Source: Neisseriaceae bacterium TC5R-5 (GTDB lineage Bacteria > Pseudomonadota > Gammaproteobacteria > Burkholderiales > Chromobacteriaceae). Taken from it: DNA of 64,000 nucleotides. The position numbers were made by a program, and so were the translations under genes. The notes under the pieces are model-generated. The model was given only the letters and a program-made list of their open reading frames with translations, made no database searches and was not told the origin of the DNA. Below are positions 37,362-46,453 of the stretch, piece by piece (position 1 is the stretch's first letter; each line of letters begins with the position of its first letter). The stretch lies in contig JACCFC020000013.1 in assembly GCA_020830965.2 (NCBI GenBank), positions 36,429-100,428 of the forward strand, in the 5' to 3' direction.

Positions 37362-40300
37362 CAGATGTCCTCCACCGAGAACATGCGCTCCAGAAACTCC
37401 GGCTCAATCTGGCGTAGCTTGAGCACGCGGGTGGCACCGCCTTCATCAAGCGTCTGCGTCAGCACGGTGGGGATGTTGTGGTCGCCGTTGAGGTAAACCA
37501 CGTCAAACTCATTGTCCGCCGGGTTGATGGCCAGCGTGCCGCACAGCTTGCTGACGCCTTCATAGTCCAGCACATCGCAGTCGCGCCACAGCACGAGACA
37601 GCTTTCACCGCCGGGCAGCGTGCCGGTGACGGTGACAAAGCCGCGCGCGGGCTGCATGTCGATGTGCTTGACGCGCAGGCCGATCAGGAAATTGAAGGTT
37701 TCCACTAGATCAATCTTGCGCGCCTCAAACGCACCTGCTGAATCGACGGCAATGTTCAGGGTGTAGTCAAAGGGTTTTCTGAAGTCCTCCACCGACAGCA
37801 GCGAGCCACGACTTTCCACGTCCAGCAGGTAGTTGAGCAGGTAGTCGTCGCGGGCCTGCTGCGGCAAGGTGTTGAGTAGCTCACCCTGCGCGGACGTACG
37901 GCGCAGTTGCAGGTTGTTCAGCGTGTCTTCGTAGCTTTCGAGTTTGAGGACTTTGAAGCAACTGGAAACACCAGATTTTGGTTCTGTTGGCTTACCATCT
38001 TTCCACTTTGAAGAATAAGTGGCCTTGATTGCTCGCGATTTGGTTACTGCATCAAAATACTCTCCTTGTTCTATGAGGATGAATTTAACACCGTAATTTT
38101 TGCCAGATGATTTGGCGATACGCCGCAATTCGATGGCAGCATGAGCCGTAGTTCCGCTTCCACCAAAGTAGTCCAGTACGATGCCGTTAGGTGCTGTGCA
38201 TCCAATTTTTATGCTATCAATTACCGCATTCAACGCTTTTGGAAAATCGAATGGTACATTCGATTCAAACATATCTCGTAGCAATCTGGTTCCATTGTCT
38301 CGGGCTGAGTAATCAGGTTTGTCCCACCAGGTTCTTGGGAGCAATCCCTCCTGATTTAGATACTTGCGCCCGTAAACTTCAAGACGTGTATCGTCCTTGG
38401 TCCACTTTGCCAGAAGAGTACTTGAATCTTTTCTTGCTCTTTCAAGTCCCCAGCGCCAAACCTTTTCTGTACCACTGCCATCAACCGGGTAAACGGTTAG
38501 TTCGGTAGGGTCAAGCTGATCCAAAACCTCATACTCATTAATTTCGTCGATCCACCTAAGTTCAGGAATCCTTAGCGATAAGGTATTTTTTTTGACATAG
38601 ATCGGATAAAACTGCTTTGGCCGACTGGCCCTATCTGACCCTGCGCTACTTTTTCTAAAGTTCTCCCACTCGTATGGTCCAACTTCATCGATTAGGTCGT
38701 ATCTTCCTTTTTGCTCTTCGTTATGTTCTAGCCTCCCGACACTGGATTTTTCTGCATTGGCACCATGGAAAATTGCGAACTCATGGTTCACAGAAAATCC
38801 CTTAACAGTTGACCTTCCGGATGGATTGTTTCTGATTACAGCTGTTGCCAGGAAATTTTCTGGTCCGAACTCAATATCTAAGAGTTGTCTCACGGCCGAG
38901 TGTTCGTAGTCATCGATTGTCAATATATGAACACCGTCATCTCGAAGAAGCCTCTTGCCGGCAGGCAAGCGAGAGGAAATCAAAGAAAGCCAGCTCGAAT
39001 CCCTGTAGCCATTTTTATATTCGATTACGGTCGCATCTGTGTTGTATGGGGGATCGATATAAATGCAGTTAACTTCGCTCTTGTATTTCGCTTGAAGAAG
39101 AGAGAGTCCTTGAAAGTTGTCGCCGTGTACGAGAATGCCATTTGTGGTTTCGTCTATATCGGCCACTTGATTCAGCAAACGGGCTGTGAAATCGGCAAAA
39201 AACAGACTCGTATCCACCATCCGATACGGTGCAGCCTTCAAGTCCTCTATCGTCCCCGACGAATCGCCATCCCACACGCCCAACTGTTTCCACCGCGCCC
39301 ATTGCTGCGCGTTCGCTGCCACTTCCGGCCACAGCGCTTCCGGCACCCGATCCAGCGTGATGCAGTAGTGACTGGAGACAACAAACTTCTTTTTCAGCCA
39401 CAGCTTTTTCTGGAAATCCTCCAACTGCGCCATGAAGGTAATCAGCTCCAGCGCGATGCTGCGCAGGCACTGGATCATGCGCAGGTTCTTCTCAATGTCG
39501 GCAAAGGCGCCCGCGTTCTGCACGTCGTCGAGGTGCATGACTTCGTTTTTGATATAGAAGTCCAGCTCGCGGCGCAGGAAGCCGCCCAGATCCTTGTGGA
39601 TGAAGTAGTCGGCCGTGTTTTTGGTGGTGTAGTCGCTCAGGTGCTTTTCCAGCAGGGTGCGCTGCGGGTTTTTCTCGGTGGGGGTGCGCTTGCCCAGCGC
39701 CAGCCAGCGGGCCTTGACGGCGGTGTCTGCCAGCACGGCTTCTACGGCCTTGGTGACCAACGCCTCCTGCTTGGTACCTTTCGGCTGGGCGGCGTACTCA
39801 AAGCGGATAATCAGTTCCTTGTTGCCGTCACTGCCCGGGACTTCCTCCACGGGCACCAGTTCTTCTTCGACTTCGTCGCCGTTTTCATCAACCCGGGTGA
39901 CGGTCTTTTCCATCACCAGCGCAAAGCGGCGCTCTTTGTCGTTGTCCTTGCGGTTGTCCTTGGCGGTGTCGGCGGCGGTGAGGCGGAAATGCACGGTGCG
40001 GCCGGGCTTTCCGTTTTCTTCTGGGAGCTTGAAGCTGTAGTTGCTGAAGTTCTCGCCGCTCTTGGTGTAGTACTGGTCCTTGTTGGCCCAGTGCAGCATC
40101 ACCTCTTCGCCCGCGTAGGGGATGGCGTAGGTGTCGCCCTTGTAGCGGCGCTGGCTGATGAAGTCGCCTTCGCTGTAGTAGCGGGAGAAGAAGGCCAGCA
40201 GGTGCGAGAACACGGCATTTTCGTGTTCGCTGCTGCCTGCGCTGGCCTCCTTCAGCTTGGCGCGCAATTCCTGCACCTTGGGCACGGCATCGGGGCTGAC

Positions 40301-40552
40301 GCCCAAGGCGAGTGCGTTCTTTTCGGCCTCTTGCAGTTCAGCCTGCCATTGCTGCGCGCTGGCAGCGCTGCCTGCACAGAGGGCTGCCTGCACCTTCTCA
40401 GCCAGCCGATTTTGCAGGTAGTCGTTGATCTCGCTCGCGCGGGCGCCCAGGATGCGGTAGATACCGAAGTCCAGTTCCGGGCGGTCGATCTGGAAAATCT
40501 CGCGCAGCTTGGCGACGAGTGCCTGGAATTTGGGATTCTGTTTGTTGGTCAT
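37361..40552 (-). CDS. Large site-specific adenine-type DNA methyltransferase (type III Mod-like)
   Basis: 1063 residues. Motif IV DPPYNTDA near residue 497 precedes the AdoMet-binding motif I DYFGGSGTTAHAA near 795, the beta-class order seen in type III Mod and many N6-adenine methyltransferases. The long N-terminal region (1-480) and the C-terminal region exceed usual Mod length (about 600-700), suggesting fused recognition domains. It would methylate host DNA to protect it from the Res-like partner. The ATG follows the heptamer repeats directly, so its original 5' context was altered by that insertion. Confidence 0.85.
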   Translation of the reverse strand: MTNKQNPKFQALVAKLREIFQIDRPELDFGIYRILGARASEINDYLQNRLAEKVQAALCAGSAASAQQWQAELQEAEKNALALGVSPDAVPKVQELRAKLKEASAGSSEHENAVFSHLLAFFSRYYSEGDFISQRRYKGDTYAIPYAGEEVMLHWANKDQYYTKSGENFSNYSFKLPEENGKPGRTVHFRLTAADTAKDNRKDNDKERRFALVMEKTVTRVDENGDEVEEELVPVEEVPGSDGNKELIIRFEYAAQPKGTKQEALVTKAVEAVLADTAVKARWLALGKRTPTEKNPQRTLLEKHLSDYTTKNTADYFIHKDLGGFLRRELDFYIKNEVMHLDDVQNAGAFADIEKNLRMIQCLRSIALELITFMAQLEDFQKKLWLKKKFVVSSHYCITLDRVPEALWPEVAANAQQWARWKQLGVWDGDSSGTIEDLKAAPYRMVDTSLFFADFTARLLNQVADIDETTNGILVHGDNFQGLSLLQAKYKSEVNCIYIDPPYNTDATVIEYKNGYRDSSWLSLISSRLPAGKRLLRDDGVHILTIDDYEHSAVRQLLDIEFGPENFLATAVIRNNPSGRSTVKGFSVNHEFAIFHGANAEKSSVGRLEHNEEQKGRYDLIDEVGPYEWENFRKSSAGSDRASRPKQFYPIYVKKNTLSLRIPELRWIDEINEYEVLDQLDPTELTVYPVDGSGTEKVWRWGLERARKDSSTLLAKWTKDDTRLEVYGRKYLNQEGLLPRTWWDKPDYSARDNGTRLLRDMFESNVPFDFPKALNAVIDSIKIGCTAPNGIVLDYFGGSGTTAHAAIELRRIAKSSGKNYGVKFILIEQGEYFDAVTKSRAIKATYSSKWKDGKPTEPKSGVSSCFKVLKLESYEDTLNNLQLRRTSAQGELLNTLPQQARDDYLLNYLLDVESRGSLLSVEDFRKPFDYTLNIAVDSAGAFEARKIDLVETFNFLIGLRVKHIDMQPARGFVTVTGTLPGGESCLVLWRDCDVLDYEGVSKLCGTLAINPADNEFDVVYLNGDHNIPTVLTQTLDEGGATRVLKLRQIEPEFLERMFSVEDI

Positions 40553-40561
40553 GGTGGGATA

Positions 40562-40592
40562 GTTTTCAGTTTTCAGTTTTCAGTTTTCAGTG
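40562..40592. repeat. Heptamer repeats, downstream side of the four-helix-bundle gene
   Basis: Four tandem copies of GTTTTCA (plus strand) lie between the methyltransferase start and the end of the four-helix-bundle gene. The last codons of the latter (SLKTEN) are encoded by them. Confidence 0.85.
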
Positions 40593-40923
40593 ATTTCGCT
40601 AAGGCGAAGAGCATTTTGGCGAGTTGTTTGGTTTCTTCGACGATTTCGTGCATATCTGCTGGCTTGATGAGGCCAATTTTTGCCGCGATGTAAGCCTGGG
40701 TGCGTAGTTCGGCTGCACTGCCACGTGCAATACGTAAAAAGTGGGCAAATTCTTTCGGGCCGCGCTCCGCACCCTCCGCAATATTCGAGGCAATCGAGAC
40801 AGCCGCGCGTTGCATTTGATCTTTCAAGCTAAAATCTCGACACCCTTCCAATACCTGGTAAGCCCGTACAGCCAATTGACAAGCCCGCTTCCAAACATTC
40901 AAGTCCTCAAACGATGAATACAC
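40573..40923 (-). CDS. Four-helix-bundle protein (S23/IVP type)
   Basis: 116 residues. FEDLNVWKRACQLAVRAYQV at the N-terminus, LKDQMQRAAVSIASNIAEGA in the middle and RIARGSAAELRTQAYIAAKI are signature stretches of the family first seen in 23S rRNA intervening sequences and as accessory (Avd-like) proteins of diversity-generating retroelements. The GTG at 40923 with GGAG 7 bases upstream is preferred; an ATG 11 codons earlier falls in the flanking repeat. It stands between SNF2 and methyltransferase genes and is bounded by inverted heptamer repeats, suggesting it arrived separately. No reverse transcriptase is nearby. Confidence 0.8.
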   Translation of the reverse strand: MYSSFEDLNVWKRACQLAVRAYQVLEGCRDFSLKDQMQRAAVSIASNIAEGAERGPKEFAHFLRIARGSAAELRTQAYIAAKIGLIKPADMHEIVEETKQLAKMLFALAKSLKTEN

Positions 40924-40936
40924 TGCGTATCTCCAT

Positions 40937-40968
40937 CTGAAAACTGAACACTTCAAACTGAAAACTCA
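40937..40968. repeat. Heptamer repeats, upstream side of the four-helix-bundle gene
   Basis: Two CTGAAAACTGAA/ACTGAAAACT units, degenerate between them, in inverted orientation to the cluster at 40562-40592. They abut the SNF2 gene stop codon. Confidence 0.8.
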
Positions 40969-43863
40969 TATCAAACTCCAGCGGATGCTGAACAGAGTCT
41001 GGTTGCTTGTTTTTTCTTGCAGGCGCTGCTGGAGCGAGGCAATCAGTTCGTCGCGCTTGGCGATGATCTCGTCCTCGACGGCGAAAATTTCCTGGCGCAG
41101 ACGGCGCTGCTTGCGTTCCAGCTCAGACAGTTCGTGCTGGATGCCGTCTTGCTCCTGCAAGGTGGCGGCCTTGCGGGCGTCGCGCTTCAATTGGGCAATG
41201 TGTGCCTTGGTGTTCTTCAGCGCATCCTCGGCGGCCAGCAACTTGTCGTCAGCCCAGCGTTCCAGCTTGTCCCGTTCTTCATTGAACAGGCGCTGGTTGG
41301 CTTCCAGCACCTGGGCAACGGTGGCGGCGACTGCGCGCTGGCTGTTGGCCAGCAGTGCCTCGGGTACGGTGGTGCTCAAAGGAGTGGGTTTGCCAGTTGC
41401 TGGAATAGTCATCAGCTTTTCGCAGGTTTCCTGATCCAGTACCTGACCATCGTCGGTGAGGCCGGAGAACAGCAGCGCCTCGGTGGTCTCGAAGGCGGTG
41501 ACTTGCAGCCGGGCCAGCGTCAGCCAGCCGGACATACCGCGCAGTCTCTCGATGACGGAGACGCGCGCGCCGTGTTTGCCGTAGTCGAGCTTCAATGTGG
41601 CGACGGGCGTGGGCGCATTCAGGCTGGCAGCAATGCTCCATTCCCCCAGCGGGTGGCTGAGGCGGTAGGCGTGCGCCAGCGTGTCCGGCTGCGCTTTATT
41701 AATGAGTTGGTAACGGCCCGTGGCGATTCCCGTTGGCGGTGTGCTCAGTGAGAATGCGTAGGACTGCTCGTCGAAGCGCGCGCGGCCGTCCAATGCAAAA
41801 CAGGTGACGCCCCAGAACCAGCGCCCCAGCTTGTCGAGCCGTGCTTCGGCGTCCTGAAGACGCAGTTTGAGGCGGTCGTGAACGTCCTCATCAAAGTTCT
41901 CCAGCAGTTGGGTTTGGGTGTCTTTGATGCGGTCGGCGATGACTTCTTCCAGCTCGGCTTGCAGGGCGTTGAAGGCGGCTTCGATCTGCTCGGGCTGGCG
42001 ACAGGTGTCGTAGATCTGCAGGATGCGTTTCTCGAAGTCGAGGCCGCCTTCAATGCGGCCCAGCACTTCATCGCTCGCACCGAACACGCCGGAGAACAGC
42101 TTGAATTTCTCGGTGAGCAGTTCCAGCACGCGCTGGTCGGCCTGGTTGCGGGTGTTGAGGAAGTTGATGACCACCACGTCGAAACGCTGGCCGTAGCGGT
42201 GGCAGCGGCCAATGCGCTGTTCGACGCGCTGCGGGTTCCACGGCAGGTCGTAATTGATGATCAGCGCGCAGAACTGCAGGTTGACGCCTTCGGCAGCTGC
42301 CTCGGTGGCGATCATGATTTCCGCGCCGGTGCCGTCGTCCTTGCGGAAGTGGTCGATCAGCGCGGTGCGGCGATCCACCTGCGGCGAGCCGGTGACGCGA
42401 TCCGTGTCTTGGTACTCTGCTAGCCAGCGCTGGTAGATGGCGGTGGAGTCTTCATGGTTGTTGGTGCCGCTGAACAGCACCAGCTTGCCCGCGTGGCCGT
42501 TGGCGGAGAGAAAGCGGTGCAGGTACTCCTGCGTGCGCTTGGATTCGGTGAAGATGATGGCTTTGCGCGGCGCGCGCAGCTCGGCCATCTTGCTGAAGCC
42601 CAGGCCGAGCGCCTTCAGTAGCGCCTGCGCCTTGGTGTCGGTTTGCAGCGCTTGTGCGGCATCGACAAACGCGGTCAGCTCCGCGATCTCGGCCTTTAAG
42701 TTTTCAGTGTTCAGTTTTAGGTTTTCAGTAACAGCAGCGTCAGCGTTTTCGGCTTCTGAAAACTGAAAACTATCATCTTCCAGATAGCCCTGCTCTAGGT
42801 CGTCCTCGGCAATGAGCTGTTCGAGCAGTTGGCTGCCGTCGTCTTCCGTTTTGTCTGCCGTGAGCAAGCCCTGCAGGCGCGCGCGGATGGTGACCAAGGT
42901 GGCCGCGACGGCGTGCGAACTGGAGGCCAGCAGCTTGCGTAAGATCAGTGCGGTGAGATGGCGTTGCTGCCTGGGCAGGGCGTAGGAGTCTTGCTTTTGC
43001 AGAAAGGCCGAGATACGCTCATACAGCGCCTGCTCGTCGTCGGTGGGGTTGAACGGCTGGGTGAGCGCCTTGCGTTCGGTGTATTTGATGTACTCCAGCA
43101 CGTCACGGCGCAGTGTGCGTTTGGTGAAGCTGGCAAGGCGTTGGCGAAGTTCATCCTGGCCCGTAGCGCTGTTCATGAACTGCTTGCGGAAGGCAGTCTC
43201 GTCGCCGAACAGGTGCTCGTCGATCAGCGTGGACAGGCCGTATAGCTCTATCAAGGAATTCTGCAGCGGCGTGGCGGTGAGCAGCAGCTTCTTGCGGCCT
43301 TGCAGTGCGCGCTTGAGCGCCTGCCCGGTGCGATTGCTGGCGCGGTGTGCGTTGCGCAGCTTGTGCGCTTCGTCGATGACCACCACATCCCAGGGCACGG
43401 CACGCAGTTCGGCCTCCAGCTTGGCGGCAAACTGGTAGGACATGATGACGACCGCCTTGCCAACCTGCCGTTGTAGGGTGGCGAGCAGGTCGCCAGCGGA
43501 CTGCTTGCGCAGCGAAACGGCATCTACCACGGTGGTGGGTACAGCGAACTTGTCGTGCAGCTCTTGCGCCCATTGTTTGCGCAGGCTGGCTGGACAAATG
43601 ACCAGCAGCCGACGACGACGTTCGGCCCAGTATTGGCAGATCACCAATGCGGCTTCGATGGTCTTGCCCAGCCCCACCTCGTCAGCCAGTAGTACGCCTT
43701 CTTGCAACGGGTTCCGCAGGGCGAACAGCGCTGCCTCGATCTGATGCGGGTTCAGATCGACGCTGGCATCGAACAGCGATTGCGAGAGGCGATCTACGCC
43801 ATCGGCGGCGTGTCGCCGCGTCAGCTCGTGGGCGTAGTACTTGGCGTGGTAGGCGGAGATCAA
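40966..43863 (-). CDS. SNF2-family helicase of the defence operon
   Basis: 965 residues. SF2/SNF2 motifs: LLADEVGLGKTIEA near residue 60, VVIDEAHKLRN near 165, LLTATPLQNSLIELYGL near 195, and motif VI RIGRCHRYGQ near 550. A long charged coiled-coil-like C-terminal region follows (about 830-950). It starts with TTG overlapping the HTH stop as TTGA. Such SNF2 ATPases occur in DISARM-like and other phage-defence operons and probably act with the methyltransferase and nucleases. Residues near 365-385 (TENLKLNTENLKAE) are encoded by an inserted heptamer repeat. Confidence 0.83.
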   Translation of the reverse strand: MISAYHAKYYAHELTRRHAADGVDRLSQSLFDASVDLNPHQIEAALFALRNPLQEGVLLADEVGLGKTIEAALVICQYWAERRRRLLVICPASLRKQWAQELHDKFAVPTTVVDAVSLRKQSAGDLLATLQRQVGKAVVIMSYQFAAKLEAELRAVPWDVVVIDEAHKLRNAHRASNRTGQALKRALQGRKKLLLTATPLQNSLIELYGLSTLIDEHLFGDETAFRKQFMNSATGQDELRQRLASFTKRTLRRDVLEYIKYTERKALTQPFNPTDDEQALYERISAFLQKQDSYALPRQQRHLTALILRKLLASSSHAVAATLVTIRARLQGLLTADKTEDDGSQLLEQLIAEDDLEQGYLEDDSFQFSEAENADAAVTENLKLNTENLKAEIAELTAFVDAAQALQTDTKAQALLKALGLGFSKMAELRAPRKAIIFTESKRTQEYLHRFLSANGHAGKLVLFSGTNNHEDSTAIYQRWLAEYQDTDRVTGSPQVDRRTALIDHFRKDDGTGAEIMIATEAAAEGVNLQFCALIINYDLPWNPQRVEQRIGRCHRYGQRFDVVVINFLNTRNQADQRVLELLTEKFKLFSGVFGASDEVLGRIEGGLDFEKRILQIYDTCRQPEQIEAAFNALQAELEEVIADRIKDTQTQLLENFDEDVHDRLKLRLQDAEARLDKLGRWFWGVTCFALDGRARFDEQSYAFSLSTPPTGIATGRYQLINKAQPDTLAHAYRLSHPLGEWSIAASLNAPTPVATLKLDYGKHGARVSVIERLRGMSGWLTLARLQVTAFETTEALLFSGLTDDGQVLDQETCEKLMTIPATGKPTPLSTTVPEALLANSQRAVAATVAQVLEANQRLFNEERDKLERWADDKLLAAEDALKNTKAHIAQLKRDARKAATLQEQDGIQHELSELERKQRRLRQEIFAVEDEIIAKRDELIASLQQRLQEKTSNQTLFSIRWSLI
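42699..42772. repeat. Heptamer-repeat insertion inside the SNF2 gene
   Basis: AGTTTTCAG units on the left (42699-42730) and CTGAAAACTGAAAAC on the right (42756-42770) are inverted around a core of about 25 bases. The units match those bounding the four-helix-bundle gene. The insertion keeps the helicase reading frame. Confidence 0.75.
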
Positions 43864-44066
43864 TCGGTTCCCTCCGCCTTCTTCGACTGGTCGGCTATCC
43901 AGCCGTCGATGTCCGTTGCCCGGAAGCGCCATGTCCCGCCGACCTTCTTGAAGGCCGGTATTTTCTTGGCTGCCGCGAGTCGGTAGATCGTCCGCTCCGT
44001 GACCTTCAGGTACTCGGCGACTTCCTTGATCGTCAGGATTCCGCTTTCGCTGTTGTTGTTGGGCAT
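43860..44066 (-). CDS. Excisionase-type helix-turn-helix DNA-binding protein
   Basis: 68 residues. LTIKEVAEYLKVTERTIYRL and a wing with WRFRATDIDGWI match the MerR-like/excisionase family (HTH_17). The ATG at 44066 (MPNNNSES) is preferred to one 16 codons upstream. First gene of the operon, coupled to SNF2 by TTGA. It likely controls the operon's own promoter rather than acting in excision, since no integrase is present. Confidence 0.8.
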   Translation of the reverse strand: MPNNNSESGILTIKEVAEYLKVTERTIYRLAAAKKIPAFKKVGGTWRFRATDIDGWIADQSKKAEGTD

Positions 44067-44285
44067 GGAATGGGGCCGGCCGGATGATTGGTAAAGGACG
44101 ACAGGATAGTGCAAAATTTTCTAACTGGCGACCAGAAGCGACCGAACTCGGAAGGTTTGTCTGCTACTTGCTAGGGGATGGGATGGATTGCCTCAGTTAA
44201 GCTGAGTACGACGCGCTTGCACACGGTCTCAGGCGCGGGTGGCCAAATCGTCAAATCCACGTCCCCAAGGCCGAGACATTACTAG
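44067..44285. other. Intergenic stretch upstream of the defence operon
   Basis: No gene recognised. It should contain the operon promoter on the minus strand, but no clear -35/-10 pair stands out. Confidence 0.4.
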
Positions 44286-44477
44286 AGGACGGGTTCTGTC
44301 ACACAGCGAGCACAAAGCGTTGACGCGCTGATCGCTGAGGTTCGCCAGCTACGCAAGGAGCTAGCTGAAGTGAAAATAGAAGTTTTTTATCATAGACAGC
44401 GTCGCTATTCGAGACTTGGGTATATAGCACCCTCTATCTTTGCCCATAATTTCAACAAAAAACAGAAATGTGCATGA
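44286..44477 (+). pseudogene. Internally deleted IS3-family transposase remnant
   Basis: The frame reads a coiled-coil end typical of IS3 OrfA (AEVRQLRKELAEVK) and runs directly into the C-terminal signature of IS3 OrfB (IEVFYHRQRRYSRLGYIAP), ending at TGA. The catalytic core between them is missing, so this is a deleted insertion sequence. It marks the outer edge of the defence island. Confidence 0.7.
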
Positions 44478-44574
44478 GAGATGATGTGTCTCGGTTGCCA
44501 GGCTAGGTCAGTGGAGGTTGTGCTGACTTTATCGGATTTTTTAGAAGGCCGACCATCTCAAATGCCAGATAAAC

Positions 44575-44604
44575 AAAAAGCCCTTGATTACTCAAGGGCT
44601 TTTG
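44575..44604 (-). terminator. tRNA-Ser terminator
   Basis: AAAAGCCCTTGA and TCAAGGGCTTTT pair around a four-base loop; on the minus strand a T run follows the stem. Confidence 0.8.
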
Positions 44605-44613
44605 TATTGGTCT

Positions 44614-44703
<90 letters not shown>

Positions 44704-44752
44704 TGTTGTACTCACAAGAGGCCGCTATTCTAACGGCTCTTTTTTATTTTGC

Positions 44753-46426
44753 CTAGGGGGTAAGTGCATTTGCTGCCAACATTTCTGCTGCATGTTGCCG
44801 AGTTGTGGCTGTCAACTCCTGACCACCTAGCATGCGGGCGATTTCAAGCACCCGCTGTTCTTGACCCAGCGGCTGGATATGGCTGTTCACTCGACCTGCG
44901 GTTTCACTCTTGCTTACCTGCCAGTGTTGTTGTCCGCAAGAGGCCACTTGTGGAAGGTGGGTAATACATAACACCTGATAGCGAGTACCAAGTTGTTGCA
45001 ACATGTGGCCAATCACTTCTGCCACACGCCCCCCAATGCCAACATCGACTTCGTCGAAAATCAAGGTCGGTACACTGGCGACCTGGCTGATGACGACCTG
45101 CATGGCCAGACTGATCCGGGAAAGCTCTCCTCCGGAGGCGACTTTAGCGAGTGGTCGCAGGCTGGTGCCGGCATTGGCGGCTACCAGATATTCCACCGAC
45201 TCCATACCATGAGCAGCGGGTTCGGCTAAAGCGGCCAGTTCAATGGCGAAACGTGCGCCATTCATCGCCAATTGTTGCATTTCGCTGGAAATGCGTACCG
45301 ATAACTCACTGGCGGCCTGGCGACGTTTGCTCGATAAGGCTTCGGCCAGGCTGCGGTAGTGTGCCAGGCTGGCGGTTTCTGCCAGGCTTAGTGCGCCAAT
45401 ATCGGTCGACGCGGCTAATGCAGCCAGTTGCTGCTGCCAATCTTGTAATTTGTCGGATAACTCGGGTGGCTGAATACGGTATTTGCGTGCCGTGCTCATC
45501 AGCAAAGCGAGACGCGCTTCGACTTCCAGTAGTTCGGCTGGGTCTTCGTCGATAGCGTTCGTGTAGTCACGCAAGCTGTACACCACTTCGCGCAGTTCAG
45601 CATCCACCGAGTCGAGTAGCGATAGCGTGTCTGCCAAACGCGGGTCGAGATTGGCCAGTTTACTCAGACGGTTTTGTACCTGGCTAAGCAGGGTCAGGCA
45701 GCTATTGTCTCTTTCTGAGAGGGTGTCGACGGCCTGTTGTGTACTTTGCATCAGTTCTGCGGCATTGGCTAAACGGGAATGGCGCTGGTTTAGCGCATTC
45801 CATTCGTCAGCTTGCAGATTAAGTTCGCTCAATTCATTAATTTGCCAGCTCAGACGCTCCCGCTCTACTTCGGAGGCGTGGGAAAGACGCTCGGCATCCT
45901 GACGGGCGCGTAAGGCCATCTGCCAGTTTTGCCAGGCCTTGTGTACATCACGTGCCAGCGCTTGGCAGCCGGCGTAAGCATCCAGCAGATTGCGTTGTGC
46001 TTCTGCTTTCATTAGCGATTGATGCGCATGTTGACCATGGATATCAACCAGAAACTCGCCTAGTTGCTTGAGTTGTGCCAAGGTGGCTGACTGGCCATTA
46101 ATAAAGCTGCGAGAGCGGCCATTGCGATCTAGCAGGCGCCGTAACAGCAAAATACCCGCCTCACTGCTTTCCAGGCCATTCTCGCGGAGCCAATCATCTA
46201 TTTCGGGGCGAGTTTGCGTGGAGAATTCCGCACTGATTTCGGCGCGTTCGGCCTGCTCTCGGACTTGTGCCCCTTCGGCACGGTCCCCCAGCAGTAAGCC
46301 AAGGGCGTCGAGAATAATGGATTTACCCGCTCCGGTTTCACCAGTGAGCACGGTAAAGCCACTGGAAAAATCTAGCGAGATGCTGTCGACAATGACGAAG
46401 TCTTTAACGGTCAGCGATAAGAGCAT
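44753..46426 (-). CDS. recN: DNA repair protein RecN
   Basis: 557 residues, SMC-like ATPase for double-strand break repair. Walker A GETGAGKS near residue 31, long central coiled coil (about 150-360), ABC signature VASGGELSRISLAMQ and Walker B LIFDEVDVGIGG near the C-terminus. It lies 27 bases downstream of nadK on the same strand. Confidence 0.94.
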   Translation of the reverse strand: MLLSLTVKDFVIVDSISLDFSSGFTVLTGETGAGKSIILDALGLLLGDRAEGAQVREQAERAEISAEFSTQTRPEIDDWLRENGLESSEAGILLLRRLLDRNGRSRSFINGQSATLAQLKQLGEFLVDIHGQHAHQSLMKAEAQRNLLDAYAGCQALARDVHKAWQNWQMALRARQDAERLSHASEVERERLSWQINELSELNLQADEWNALNQRHSRLANAAELMQSTQQAVDTLSERDNSCLTLLSQVQNRLSKLANLDPRLADTLSLLDSVDAELREVVYSLRDYTNAIDEDPAELLEVEARLALLMSTARKYRIQPPELSDKLQDWQQQLAALAASTDIGALSLAETASLAHYRSLAEALSSKRRQAASELSVRISSEMQQLAMNGARFAIELAALAEPAAHGMESVEYLVAANAGTSLRPLAKVASGGELSRISLAMQVVISQVASVPTLIFDEVDVGIGGRVAEVIGHMLQQLGTRYQVLCITHLPQVASCGQQHWQVSKSETAGRVNSHIQPLGQEQRVLEIARMLGGQELTATTRQHAAEMLAANALTP

Positions 46427-46453
46427 GAGTATTTATATATAGGGATGGATGAA

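Larger units (their letters stand above)
32654..44477. mobile_element. Acquired defence island between ssrA and tRNA-Ser
   Basis: The region holds one co-directional minus-strand operon of restriction/defence-type genes (43 kb down to 32.9 kb), is richer in G+C than the flanks, starts directly after the ssrA terminator and ends in an IS3-family remnant before tRNA-Ser. No integrase gene and no direct repeat of the ssrA 3' end were found, so the mode of entry is unproven; the island looks decayed at both ends. Confidence 0.7.

Noticed and set aside
38885..40693. A 602-codon open frame on the plus strand
   Set aside because: Antisense to the methyltransferase gene with DPPY and AdoMet motifs on the other strand; it also crosses the heptamer repeats.
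40573..40923. Diversity-generating retroelement
   Set aside because: The four-helix-bundle protein resembles Avd, but there is no reverse transcriptase and no template/variable repeat pair nearby.
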